A stretch of DNA of 64,000 bases from positions 34,318 through 98,317 of the forward strand of contig JAFVXE010000017.1 in assembly GCA_017501255.1 (NCBI GenBank), written 5' to 3'. Of this stretch, positions 53,488-61,144 are shown piece by piece. The DNA is from Clostridia bacterium. Lineage in GTDB: Bacteria; Bacillota; Clostridia; Christensenellales; Aristaeellaceae. Numbering within the stretch: the first letter of the stretch is position 1; each line of letters starts with the position of its first letter. Under the pieces are notes generated by a model that saw nothing but the letters and a program-made list of their open reading frames with translations, was not told the origin of the DNA and searched no databases. The translations under genes were made by a program, and so were the position numbers.

Positions 53488-53511
53488 ATGCCATGACGAA
53501 GGAGGTTAAAG

Positions 53512-54800
53512 ATGGCAGACGATAAAAAGAACATCGGCCCCGAGGCTGAAAAGCCCGGTGAGGCTCCTCAAGAGAAAAAAGCGGAGCCTGTCAAGACACA
53601 CCCCCTGCGCCGGAGCAGCCGGCTCCCGGTGCGGCGGAGGCACCCGTGGTGGAAACTGCACCGAAAGCGCAGACCGTTCCTGCGGTAGATAGCCAGCCCG
53701 AGGAAAAGGCGGCTCCCGCTCCCAAGGTTCTGGATTTCAGCGCCGTAAAGAATAAGACTCCGGCAAAGGAGGAAACAGCGCCGGAGAAAAAGCCCGTCAA
53801 GGAGCAGACGGAAGAAAAGCCCAAGCGTGGCCGTCCGGCCAAAACAGACAAGGCCCCAGCTGAAAAGCCCAAGCAGCCCCGAGACAAAATGTCCCAAAGT
53901 AAGAAAGCTCCCGGCAAGGAGGCTCCTATTCCACCAAAGCCGGAAGCACCGCCCAAGGAGGCCAAGGCTCCCGAACAGGAACAGCCTGCCGCTCCCCGTG
54001 ATGCTACCCGCTCTGCTGAGCCGGAGCAGATCGTCTATATCAATCTGTCCGAGCTGCATCCTTTCAAAAACCATCCTTTCGGTGTCCGTGACGATTCGGA
54101 AATGAAAGGACTGGTGGAGTCGGTCAAGGCCAGCGGGGTCAATCAGCCCGCCCTTGTCCGTCCCCGTGAGGATGGCGGCTATGAGATCATTGCGGGCCAC
54201 CGCCGCCAAAAAGCAAGTGAGCTGGCAGGATTTGCCAATATGCCCTGTATCGTCCGTAACATGACGGATGATGAGGCTATCCTTGCCATGACGGATGATA
54301 ACCTGCGGCACAGAGAAAAAATCCTGCCCACCGAAAAGGCCAATTCTCTGAAATTGCAGGTGGAGGCCATCAAGCACCAAGGTGGCCCCGGTCTGGGCGA
54401 GGATGCTGGTAAACGCTCCACCGAGATCGTCGGTGAGCGCAACGGCATGAACTACAAGCAGGTGCAGCGGTATATTCGCTTGACCGAGCTTGTGCCGGAA
54501 CTGCAAAAAATGCTGGATGAAAAGGGGTTGGCATTTACCCCCGCTGTGGAGATCTCGTTCATCCGGCCCAAGCATCAGCAGTATATCGCAATTTCCATCG
54601 AGGGCCAGCAGTCCACGCCCTCTCTGTCACAGGCCCAGCAGCTCCGCAAGCTGGATAAGGAGGGCAAGCTCAACCCGGATGTGATCGACGGTATTCTGTC
54701 ACAGGAAAAGAAAAAGGAGGATCGCAACGTGATTATCAATGGCGCAGAACTGGAAAAGTATTTCGGCAACCGACAGTCAATACCGTACTGTGATGTTTGA
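53512..54800 (+). pseudogene. ParB-like partition protein of a conjugative element, frameshifted and 3'-truncated
   Basis: ATG 53512 (GGAGGT upstream) reads M-A-D-D-K-K-N-I-G-P-E-A-E-K-P and fails after about 30 codons at an ACACAC run near 53597-53602. The next frame continues T-P-P-A-P-E-Q-P-A-P-G through a lysine/proline-rich linker to a normal ParB domain: L-S-E-L-H-P-F-K-N-H-P-F, I-A-G-H-R-R-Q-K-A, M-T-D-D-N-L-R-H-R, and an HTH with Y-K-Q-V-Q-R-Y-I-R-L. This is the ParB form carried by Clostridial conjugative transposons. The tail changes to unrelated residues after about 54770, where an oppositely oriented methylase fragment begins. Confidence 0.85.
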
Positions 54801-55033
54801 TTAATTCCACCAATCGGATTTGCTTTAAGGATTCCAGAGAAATTGGTGCGATTAAAAAATAGTCCTGCAAATGCTAATTCAATTAATAGAGCTTGGTCTA
54901 AACGTGTCATTTCTCGGTAGGGTAACTGTTGGTGCCAAGTGTCAATTGTTATAGGCGTAGCTTCAATTAAATTACATAGAGCTTCCGTATCATGAAACAC
55001 GCAATGCCAAAACGCATATAAAGGCAGTTATTA
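54770..55033 (-). pseudogene. D12-class DNA adenine methylase fragment
   Basis: The minus strand from about 55033 reads L-P-L-Y-A-F-W-H-C-V-F-H-D-T-E-A-L, I-T-I-D-T-W-H-Q-Q, then L-A-F-A-G-L-F-F-N-R-T-N-F-S-G-I-L-K and P-I-G-G-I-N-Q, ending in Y-G-I-D-C-R at the junction. This matches the middle of Dam/D12 N6-adenine methylases (N-R-T-N-x-S-G-I-x-K-x-G-P-I-G-G). The N-terminal half is interrupted by stops upstream of 55033 and the C-terminus is cut by the parB remnant, so it cannot be active. Confidence 0.65.
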
Positions 55034-55619
55034 TTCCATCACGCATTTTCTTTGTCCTAAAATATTGATTGCACAGGAAAAAACTAAATTTCCCTTGTGG
55101 AAAAAGCATCAGAAAAGTAATTCAGTCCCCAATGCAGTTTTTGTTGCCTATACCGCAACGCTGACAAACCGTTTGAGTAAGATAACGATTTGAGGTAAAC
55201 GGTACTGTTTGAACGGCGGTTTTGAAAATCAATTATCAAAGCCGCCGTTTTCCTTTTGAAAAATGGATTTACGGAGGTTGTGCTAAAGTCGCCCTTTTTT
55301 GAGGACACGGCGGTGCCTTGGAGGTATTGCCGTGTTCATTTTGCTTTTTCACAGCACCCATGATTTGCACCAGCGAAAAAAGCATAGCTCCCCCCGGCAG
55401 GATCGTCCGGCCTTGGATGTGAAATCTGCCAGTATGCTAACTGCAATATTGTTTCGTGCGCCCGTACAGTTTTATGCTGTGCGGGCGCTTTGTATTTCTC
55501 CCGTTACGACTTCGAGACACTTTGTCCCGAGGTAGGCAAGGGCGGCCCCGGCTGCCGATCCCCACCATCCCCCGTTCAGATCGCTACCAATCACAAAAAT
55601 CTGAATGGAGGAAAATAAA
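55034..55619. other. Conjugative-element leader region without genes
   Basis: A strong stem at 55212-55224/55236-55249 (AACGGCGGTTTTG with CAAAGCCGCCGTT) followed by TTCC can terminate transcription. No coding region is supported. The arrangement resembles the non-coding stretch before the sigma-factor gene of Clostridial conjugative transposons. Confidence 0.5.
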
Positions 55620-55738
55620 ATGACTACCATCAATTTGAAAGACTTTTACCCTTGGTACATGACCGATGAATATATCGAAGTTTCCGATGAAGTGGCCGCT
55701 GAGCTCCGGGCCAGCAAGCTGTATGAGGCTGCCTGCTC
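55620..55738 (+). pseudogene. Sigma-70-like factor of a conjugative element, truncated
   Basis: ATG 55620 behind GGAGG reads M-T-T-I-N-L-K-D-F-Y-P-W-Y-M-T-D-E-Y-I-E-V-S-D-E-V, the usual opening of the sigma-70-like protein in Tn916/CTn-type elements. After K-L-Y-E-A-A the sequence switches abruptly to that of a methyltransferase in another frame. About 40 of some 140 residues remain. Confidence 0.75.
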
Positions 55739-56119
55739 AGCGGCGGCAGGGTGCTGCAGCTGGGGTGGCTCTTCCGGCCCCTTGGCATTGCGCTGATCCT
55801 GATCGGCGTTGTCATGTGGGCGCTGGCCAACTTCCATTCCAAGCTGGATGAGAACATCGTCAGCAACACGCTGGTCACCACCGGTGTGTATGCATGGGTG
55901 CGCAATCCCATCTATTCCGCATTCATGCTGGCCTGCACCGGCGTGCTGCTGCTGGTGTGCAACCTGTGGCTGCTCATCCTGCCGCCCCTTTACTGGCTGC
56001 TGATGACCCTGCTGGTATCCGCCACCGAAGAAAAATGGCTGCGGGATCTGTATGGGCAGCAGTACGTGGACTACTGCGCACGGGTGAACCGCTGCCTTCC
56101 TTGGTTTCCGAAGAAGTAA
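55739..56119 (+). pseudogene. Isoprenylcysteine-type (ICMT/PEMT) methyltransferase, 5' truncated
   Basis: The C-terminal 120 residues of an ICMT-like integral membrane methyltransferase: R-P-L-G-I-A-L-I-L-I-G-V-V-M-W, T-T-G-V-Y-A-W-V-R-N-P-I-Y-S-A, then two membrane helices, A-T-E-E-K-W-L and Y-C-A-R-V-N-R-C-L-P-W. The R-N-P-x-Y and E-E-x-x-L motifs are the SAM/active-site signatures. The first membrane helices and any start codon are missing where the sigma-factor stub begins. A GTG at 55751 could give a short product, but loss of function is likely. Confidence 0.75.
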
Positions 56120-56131
56120 GGAGTAAGAACC

Positions 56132-56914
56132 ATGAAATTCCATGAATCCGGTCTCTGGGATGCGCCTGTGCTGTTGCTACTACCCGGCACCTGCTGCCAT
56201 TGGAAGAAAAACTTCGGGCCGGTGCTGCCTATGCTGAACGAACACTTTCATGTGGTCTGCGCCTCCTACGATGGCTTTGACGAAACGGAAAGCACCCTCT
56301 TCACCACTGTCACCGATCAGGTGGAGAAGATCGAAGCCTTTGTACAAAAGCAGTTCGGGGGCAGCATCCATGCGGTTTATGGTTGCTCTCTGGGCGGCTC
56401 GCTGGCGGGTATGCTGGTGGAGCGGGGCAATATCCGTATCGCCCACGCCATTCTGGGCAGCAGCGATCTGGATCAGGAGGAAGGGCTGCCCGCCCGGTTC
56501 AAGGCATGGCTCATCGGCAGGGTGCTGCACGGCATTATGCAGAAGGGGCGGCTGCCCCGGTGGATGCAGAAACGGCTGGAGCAGAAGCCGCCCGAGCAGC
56601 AGGCCTACATGGAGAAAATGCTTGCCATGATGGGTCTGCTGGATGGCTCCATGGCCTTTGTGAAGCGTGCGAGCATCCAAAGCCAGTTCCATTCCGATCT
56701 CATCACCCCGCTGGGACTGGGCATCCATGCCAAGGGCACCACGGTGCATTGCTTCTATGCCAAAAAGATGGGGGAGGAGTACCTTCGCCGCTACCGGCAG
56801 CATTTTGCAAAGCCCCATATCGTGGAGTACGATCTGCTGCATGAGGAATTGCTGCTTTGCCGGCCGGAACAATGGGTGCAGGAAGTGTGCCGTGCAACGG
56901 AAACCAAAAGTTGA
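56132..56914 (+). CDS. Alpha/beta hydrolase
   Basis: A 260-residue alpha/beta-fold hydrolase: L-L-L-L-P-G-T-C-C-H-W near the start (oxyanion strand), Y-G-C-S-L-G-G-S as nucleophile elbow (Ser near 91), and a C-terminal H-E-E-L-L region for the histidine. The substrate is unknown. It starts 12 bases after the methyltransferase stop with AAGGAG, so it was originally in that gene's operon. The iron-type promoter at 56924 begins just after it. Confidence 0.8.
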   Translation: MKFHESGLWDAPVLLLLPGTCCHWKKNFGPVLPMLNEHFHVVCASYDGFDETESTLFTTVTDQVEKIEAFVQKQFGGSIHAVYGCSLGGSLAGMLVERGNIRIAHAILGSSDLDQEEGLPARFKAWLIGRVLHGIMQKGRLPRWMQKRLEQKPPEQQAYMEKMLAMMGLLDGSMAFVKRASIQSQFHSDLITPLGLGIHAKGTTVHCFYAKKMGEEYLRRYRQHFAKPHIVEYDLLHEELLLCRPEQWVQEVCRATETKS

Positions 56915-56923
56915 AAAAAGTGC

Positions 56924-56982
56924 TTGACAGGGCAGCCGATGGTTTGTATAATAATCATGTAAGTTAGTTATAACTAACTTAC
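56924..56982 (+). promoter_or_regulatory. Consensus promoter with perfect 24-base palindrome
   Basis: TTGACA (56924-56929), a 17-base spacer and TATAAT (56947-56952). The interval 56959-56982 is a perfect inverted repeat with core GTTAGTTATAACTAAC and flanks GTAA/TTAC, placed at the start of transcription where a repressor would block it. An iron-responsive DtxR-type regulator is the best guess because of the downstream genes. Confidence 0.85.
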
Positions 56983-57084
56983 CGGTGGGAATGAAGACCT
57001 CCCTCACCGGTAAAGACCATTGGGCAAAGCATCGCCCCCTCCAAGACAGGGTGCCCGGGATTGGCCTCCCGGGCATTTCTTCTC
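56980..57084 (+). promoter_or_regulatory. Structured leader ending in a terminator hairpin
   Basis: ACCGGTG (56981-56987) can pair with CACCGGT (57006-57012), and GCCCGGGA (57053-57060) pairs with TCCCGGGC (57067-57074), followed by ATTTCTTCT. A longer pairing of AGACCAT with ATGGTCT encloses the terminator. It may be an attenuated leader or a separate small RNA. It matches no riboswitch class that I recognise. Confidence 0.55.
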
Positions 57085-57120
57085 TACAAATGGTCTGAGG
57101 CATTTTCTTTTTCAATACGA

Positions 57121-57136
57121 GTTAGATAAAACTAAC
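57121..57136 (+). promoter_or_regulatory. Second operator-like site before DUF3793
   Basis: GTTAGATAAAACTAAC keeps the GTTAG-N6-CTAAC half-sites of the palindromes at 49966 and 56963 and lies 20 bases before the start codon. Confidence 0.6.
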
Positions 57137-57155
57137 CTTGAAAAGAGGGATTACT

Positions 57156-57722
57156 GTGTCGGAAGAACAAGTCATTCGCCATTGCGCGCCCACGCTGGCC
57201 AGCATCAAAACAGGCAATATCCTTTCCTGCCCCTATGCCACCAGAGAAGAGATGAACAGCAGCGTCCGCGCCTACAACCGGCGGCTGCTGAAGAAGGGGC
57301 TGCGGGTGCTGCCCCTGCGCTACCGCAACGGCATCGGGCTGATCTATGTGTACCGCCCAAACCGCCTTGCCGAGGATCTGAACCACCACATGGCCTGTGA
57401 GCTTTTGCAGGGCTGCGGCTACACATGCGGCAATGCCAACCACTGTATCCGCAGGCTGATCCAGCGGCTGGCCCAGGAGGAATTCCCCCACGAGATCGGG
57501 CTGTTTCTCAGCTATCCCCCGGGGGATGTGCATGGCTTCATCCACCGCAAACAGGAGGCCAAGTGCAGCGGGCTGTGGAAGGTGTACGATGATGTGGATT
57601 CTGCCAGGCGCACCTTCTGCCAGTACAAGAAATGCTCCGCCGTCTACTGGAAACTGTGGAACCAGGGGCGCAGCATCGAGCAACTGACTGTGCCCACCCG
57701 GCCCAAACAGGCTGCGGAGTAA
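57156..57722 (+). CDS. DUF3793 family protein
   Basis: A 188-residue protein with the DUF3793 pattern: C-A-P-T-L-A-S-I-K-T-G-N near the start, R-V-L-P-L-R-Y-R-N-G-I-G-L-I-Y-V-Y-R-P, F-P-H-E-I-G-L-F-L-S-Y-P-P-G-D-V-H-G-F-I, and K-C-S-G-L-W-K-V-Y. In Clostridia this family sits in iron-uptake or flavodoxin loci; its function is unknown. GTG 57156 is chosen because AGAGGG lies 6 bases upstream. The palindromic operators upstream and the FeoB-associated gene downstream support iron regulation. Confidence 0.88.
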   Translation: MSEEQVIRHCAPTLASIKTGNILSCPYATREEMNSSVRAYNRRLLKKGLRVLPLRYRNGIGLIYVYRPNRLAEDLNHHMACELLQGCGYTCGNANHCIRRLIQRLAQEEFPHEIGLFLSYPPGDVHGFIHRKQEAKCSGLWKVYDDVDSARRTFCQYKKCSAVYWKLWNQGRSIEQLTVPTRPKQAAE

Positions 57723-57747
57723 GCGCATCGACACACAGGAGGATACT

Positions 57748-58095
57748 ATGGAAAACATCATTATTATCGGGATCCTTGTTCTGGTGGTGGCGGTCGCCAT
57801 CCATAACACTGTAAAGCACTTTCGGGGCAAGGGCGGCTGCTGCGGAGGCGGCAGCAGCTACAAGCCCAGAAAAAAGAAGCTCCCTTCCATCCTGTACCAA
57901 AAGACCTTCAAGGTGGAAGGGATGCATTGCGACCACTGCAAGAACCGCGTGGAAGAAGCTGTTAACGATATACCCGGTGTTGCCGGGATCGTGGATCTGA
58001 AAAAGGGTCAGGTGACGGTCTCCTATGCGCAGGATGTGTCGGATGAGGTGATCCGGGCAAAGATCGAGAGGGCGGGGTATACCGTGGCGGGGTGA
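57748..58095 (+). CDS. FeoB-associated Cys-rich membrane segment fused to a heavy-metal-associated domain
   Basis: A 115-residue protein. Residues 3-20 are a membrane helix followed by a basic stretch and G-G-C-C-G-G-G, the form of the small FeoB-associated Cys-rich protein. Residues from about 48 form an HMA domain with the copper-type motif G-M-H-C-D-H-C and ending A-G-Y-T-V. The two parts are normally separate proteins. It follows DUF3793 by 25 bases with AGGAGG upstream. A membrane-tethered metal chaperone is inferred. No feoA or feoB lies in the window. Confidence 0.8.
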   Translation: MENIIIIGILVLVVAVAIHNTVKHFRGKGGCCGGGSSYKPRKKKLPSILYQKTFKVEGMHCDHCKNRVEEAVNDIPGVAGIVDLKKGQVTVSYAQDVSDEVIRAKIERAGYTVAG

Positions 58096-58242
58096 TCCCC
58101 GCCTTTTTGATTGTCTTTCACAGCCCCAAATGCATTCGCCCTCGCTGCATACTTCTCCGGCTGCTTGGTCAGCTTGCCTATATGCTTTCCAACAAAATGC
58201 AAGGAGGGTCATCGTCTCCTGTTATCGGGTCGCTTGTGTTCG

Positions 58243-58917
58243 TCAGCCATTGATGGCTGCGCCTGTTTCCTTGCTGTCAGCCTTTGTCAAAAGGAAATAC
58301 AACCCGAAGAACATCAGGCTGCTGCCCACGTTCAAAGCGCCCATGCCCGCAAGCAGGATGCCGGCAACAAATGTAAGGGGCAGCGTGTTGACTACACAAG
58401 CCCACTTGGGCAGGCAGGTCTTCTGCTTGAACACATTGATGAACAGCGAGATGCACACCATGAACACACCCACGTTGCACATGGCGGAGGTGGCGCAGGT
58501 CTCAAAGAAATAGCTGAGCATGATGCTGTGCGCCTGCTCCGTTGCCCCGGCTTTGACGAAATGCCACAGCATGCTGGTGCAGGTAAAGTGCATCACCGCA
58601 CCGGCAACGCAGGTAAGCGCCGTACCCACCTGCACCACCCGGGCGGTCTTTTCCGAAACGGGCTTCAAAAAGTTGGCGATCTGGAAGTATGCAGGCATGA
58701 TGACCATCATGGCGATAACGCCGAACAAACCGCTCAGCGTAAACTGCAGGGTGGAAGCCCCCTCCAGCATGGCAACGGTGGTCTGATAATCAAACAGCCC
58801 CATCACATTCAGCGGGCCGTTGGGCATAAAGTACAGCAGCAAATCGCCGCCCAGCCAGCACAGCAGGTGTCCGAAAGCGCCGAACAGAAACAGCTTGGGG
58901 TTACCATTCTTAGTCAT
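58243..58917 (-). CDS. Six-helix membrane protein, last gene of the riboswitch operon
   Basis: A 224-residue hydrophobic protein with about six spans. It opens F-L-F-G-A-F-G-H-L-L-C-W-L-G-G-D-L-L-L-Y and contains H-F-T-C-T-S-M-L-W-H-F and several membrane-embedded H, C, M and D residues. No well-defined family is recognised. ATG 58917 overlaps the preceding gene by eight bases and has AAGGAGG upstream. Given the Mn2+ riboswitch at the operon start, a metal-transport role is worth testing but is only inferred. Confidence 0.7.
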   Translation of the reverse strand: MTKNGNPKLFLFGAFGHLLCWLGGDLLLYFMPNGPLNVMGLFDYQTTVAMLEGASTLQFTLSGLFGVIAMMVIMPAYFQIANFLKPVSEKTARVVQVGTALTCVAGAVMHFTCTSMLWHFVKAGATEQAHSIMLSYFFETCATSAMCNVGVFMVCISLFINVFKQKTCLPKWACVVNTLPLTFVAGILLAGMGALNVGSSLMFFGLYFLLTKADSKETGAAING

Positions 58918-59566
58918 GGTGGGGTTCCTCCTTGGTCGCATTGCTCCTGCTGCCCACATACCAGTAATCGCAGCTGTCCGCACCCGCAGAAATGGTATGG
59001 TTGCGCAGCAGTTTGGCGTTCATCAGCGCAGCCATGGCGTGGTCAAGCTCGCACAGATGGGGCATAAAGTCCATGTAGCCGTGCTTCTTGGCAAAGTCAA
59101 CCAGCGGGCAGCCCACCAGATGGAAGGAGCAGCCCTCGGTGTAGCCCTCCGGGTTGATGACCACGCCCCAGGTGTTGTTCCATTTGCCGTTTTGCTTGTT
59201 TCCGTTGGCTTTCTTTGCATAGGGGATGTAGATGCGGTACATCAGCTTCGCCATCCATGGTTTGTTATAATCAAAGAGCTTCTTCAGGAAGCCGAGCTTC
59301 TCCGTCATCCATCCGGTTACCTCGAGGAACATCTCTCTGGTAACGCGCCTGCCGGTGGCTTCGTAGAAGGCGAAGAAGGTCATGGCCATATCCAGATTGC
59401 TTGCCAGCAGGTTCTCCCTGCCGCCGATGGAGGGCGTTTCCTTGCGGAAGCCGTCGTAGATGAGATCGGCTTTGCTCAGTAGTGCCTTTTCCTCGCCGGG
59501 GAAGTATTTCTGTGCGCAGCGTTTCAGCAGTTTGCGGTAGCTGCGGGGGATCGTGCAGGTTTTCAT
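58910..59566 (-). CDS. L-2-amino-thiazoline-4-carboxylate hydrolase family protein
   Basis: A 218-residue protein with the ATC-hydrolase family pattern: helical N-terminal half (A-S-N-L-D-M-A-M-T-F-F-A-F-Y-E-A-T-G), G-W-M-T-E-K-L, and the conserved G-C-S-F-H-L-V-G-C-P-L-V-D-F-A and M-P-H-L-C-E-L-D-H segments near the C-terminus. Family members open a thiazoline ring to cysteine; many homologues are uncharacterised. ATG 59566 has AAGGAG at 7 bases and overlaps the SRPBCC stop by four bases. Confidence 0.8.
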   Translation of the reverse strand: MKTCTIPRSYRKLLKRCAQKYFPGEEKALLSKADLIYDGFRKETPSIGGRENLLASNLDMAMTFFAFYEATGRRVTREMFLEVTGWMTEKLGFLKKLFDYNKPWMAKLMYRIYIPYAKKANGNKQNGKWNNTWGVVINPEGYTEGCSFHLVGCPLVDFAKKHGYMDFMPHLCELDHAMAALMNAKLLRNHTISAGADSCDYWYVGSRSNATKEEPHHD

Positions 59567-60051
59567 GAGCATTCTCCTTCCTTTCCTTTGGCTTGCTTGG
59601 ATGCAGCCTCCAGCAGCCGCACCCACTCGCGCTGCCGATGGGCGTAAAACAGCTTTGCCCACAGGCACACGATGGGCGTTTTCCAGCCTGCATGGATCTC
59701 TACCTCATCCGTATACCGGGTATGACCGCTGTCGATCCTCTCCAGCTGGATGGTGTGGTTCCACACCGGCACATAGGGGTTGGATTCCTCTGTGTACACG
59801 ATGCTGTCAGCCCTGTCAAAGCGTTGCACCCGGATGGTATGGATGCCCAGCGGCAGCAGCCCGAACAGGCGGAACCGGAACCGGTACACCGCACTCGGCT
59901 GCCAGTTCAGATCTCCGCTGCCATCCATCGGCTTGAAGGTGGCATAGGGGCTGGCGATGTGCTGCAGCGTGCTGAGCTTTGTGAGCTTTGTCCATATGGT
60001 ATCCGCATCCGCGGGGAAGATAGAGGTTCGTACCACCGACTGATGTTTCAT
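59563..60051 (-). CDS. SRPBCC (START-like) protein
   Basis: A 162-residue helix-grip protein with F-P-A-D-A-D-T-I-W-T-K-L-T-K-L, Y-T-E-E-S-N-P-Y-V-P-V-W-N-H-T-I-Q-L and a long C-terminal helix R-Q-R-E-W-V-R-L-L-E-A-A. It binds a hydrophobic ligand; the function is unknown. It is the first gene of the operon behind the riboswitch, with AAGGAGC before the ATG. Confidence 0.8.
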   Translation of the reverse strand: MKHQSVVRTSIFPADADTIWTKLTKLSTLQHIASPYATFKPMDGSGDLNWQPSAVYRFRFRLFGLLPLGIHTIRVQRFDRADSIVYTEESNPYVPVWNHTIQLERIDSGHTRYTDEVEIHAGWKTPIVCLWAKLFYAHRQREWVRLLEAASKQAKGKEGECS

Positions 60052-60082
60052 GGTTTGGCTCCTTCATCGATCCGCATCTAAG

Positions 60083-60123
60083 CAACAAAAATCCCGGACA
60101 TGGCGCTGAATGCCATGCCCGGG
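60083..60123 (-). terminator. Riboswitch expression-platform terminator
   Basis: On the minus strand CCCGGGCATGGC (60123-60112) pairs with GCCATGTCCGGG (60104-60093) with one mismatch, then ATTTTTGTT. It lies between the aptamer and the SRPBCC start. Confidence 0.85.
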
Positions 60124-60165
60124 TGATGATACGAACACATTTTGACCCACGCATAGCCATTACAG

Positions 60166-60262
60166 CTGTACGATGAGTCTCGCAATTTGAAGCAAGCCAG
60201 GCCGGAGCCAGTATGTTGACTTGCTACGCCATTGGCGCTCGCTACTCCCTCACGGAATGTAC
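60166..60262 (-). promoter_or_regulatory. yybP-ykoY (Mn2+) riboswitch aptamer
   Basis: On the minus strand the RNA reads GTGAGGGAGTAGC, then later AAGTCAACATACTGGC and TGCGAGACTCATCG. The GGGAGUAG...AGUCAACAUACUG...GCGAGAC order and the closing TGAG/CTCA helix match the yybP-ykoY motif, which senses Mn2+ and usually turns on exporters. A promoter lies directly upstream and a terminator directly downstream. The genes it controls here are not a known exporter family. Confidence 0.88.
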
Positions 60263-60268
60263 GTTGTC

Positions 60269-60298
60269 AGTTTACCAAATGGGGGAAGGGGTTGTCAA
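60269..60298 (-). promoter_or_regulatory. Promoter of the riboswitch operon
   Basis: On the minus strand TTGACA (60298-60293), an 18-base spacer and TAAACT (60274-60269). Confidence 0.8.
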
Positions 60299-60416
60299 TC
60301 CAAAAACAGGGATTATACAACGGGGGTTGCAACTCACTCGCTGTCACGTCTGCTTATCAGAATGATGATCAAATAGAATAAACGTATTCTTGTTGCAATA
60401 TGGCAAACCCACCAAC

Positions 60417-60452
60417 AAGCCCCCGTCCTTCCGCATAGAAGAATGGGGGCTT
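60417..60452 (-). terminator. Hairpin after the RelE-type gene
   Basis: AAGCCCCC (60417-60424) pairs with GGGGGCTT (60445-60452) with further internal pairing. The T-run is weak (CTTGTT on the minus strand). The rest of the interval 60299-60416 holds nothing recognised. Confidence 0.6.
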
Positions 60453-60465
60453 ACAAATATTCCAC

Positions 60466-60777
60466 CTAAATCAAATTCAGATAATGCTGCCGTGCATCCA
60501 CGACTGCATACACGATCACTTGCTGGGCTTCCTCATTTACCTTGTAGAAAACCAGATGCCTTTCAACGATCAGCACCCGATAACCCTGTTTTCGCAGGAT
60601 GCTGTACCGGGGATAGCTTCCCATGTGGGGCGAAGTAGCCAGCTTTGAAATTTCTCTTTCCAATATATCCAGATAGCCAAGCGCCACATCGATGCTGCCG
60701 GAGCTTTCCGCAATATACTGAATAATGGCGTATAACTGGTCGCTGGCTTTGTCGGTTCGCAAAATGGCGTAGCTCAT
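60466..60777 (-). CDS. RelE/ParE-family toxin
   Basis: A 103-residue protein with the ParE/RelE shape: N-terminal helices (A-S-D-Q-L-Y-A-I-I-Q-Y-I), L-E-R-E-I-S-K-L-A-T-S-P, then beta strands Y-R-V-L-I-V-E-R-H-L-V-F-Y-K-V and V-I-V-Y-A-V-V-D-A-R-Q-H-Y. RelE members cleave ribosome-bound mRNA, ParE members poison gyrase; ParE-like is suggested by R-x-D-x-x-x-H-like spacing. The start overlaps the antitoxin stop by four bases. Confidence 0.9.
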   Translation of the reverse strand: MSYAILRTDKASDQLYAIIQYIAESSGSIDVALGYLDILEREISKLATSPHMGSYPRYSILRKQGYRVLIVERHLVFYKVNEEAQQVIVYAVVDARQHYLNLI

Positions 60778-61049
60778 TTTGCTTTCCCTGCCAACAAACG
60801 GCTGCGGATATCGCTGAAGGTATCCTCAATAGGAGCCACACGATCTGCACGAACATCCTCCTCGGCATCGGCAAGGGTGCGGAGCAGTTCCAGTTCCGCC
60901 TGCATCTGCTGGAAGTCAGTCATGCCCATCAGTACTGTATCGCCGCGACCGTTGACGGTAATGTAAACAGGCTGGCGGTTTTCCCGGCAAAGCTTTGAAA
61001 TCTCGCTGTAGTGGTTGCGCAGATCGGCAGAAGGACGAATCAGGTCCAT
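60774..61049 (-). CDS. Phd/YefM-type antitoxin
   Basis: A 91-residue antitoxin: M-D-L-I-R-P-S-A-D-L-R-N-H-Y-S-E-I opening and V-Y-I-T-V-N-G-R-G-D-T-V-L-M-G are the usual Phd/YefM DNA-binding half, with an acidic tail that would neutralise the toxin. ATG 61049 has AAAGGAGGTG upstream. Confidence 0.9.
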   Translation of the reverse strand: MDLIRPSADLRNHYSEISKLCRENRQPVYITVNGRGDTVLMGMTDFQQMQAELELLRTLADAEEDVRADRVAPIEDTFSDIRSRLLAGKAK

Positions 61050-61144
61050 GGGAACACCTCCTTTGATAGTCAAATTGTATCTTTGTTTTGCTATGATGTC
61101 AACGGGAAACATTGGCAGTCTATTCATCGCTTGTAAAGTATGTC

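Noticed and set aside
55084..55308. 74-codon minus-strand frame in the conjugative-element leader
   Set aside because: Covers a strong terminator hairpin and lacks a ribosome site; treated as non-coding.
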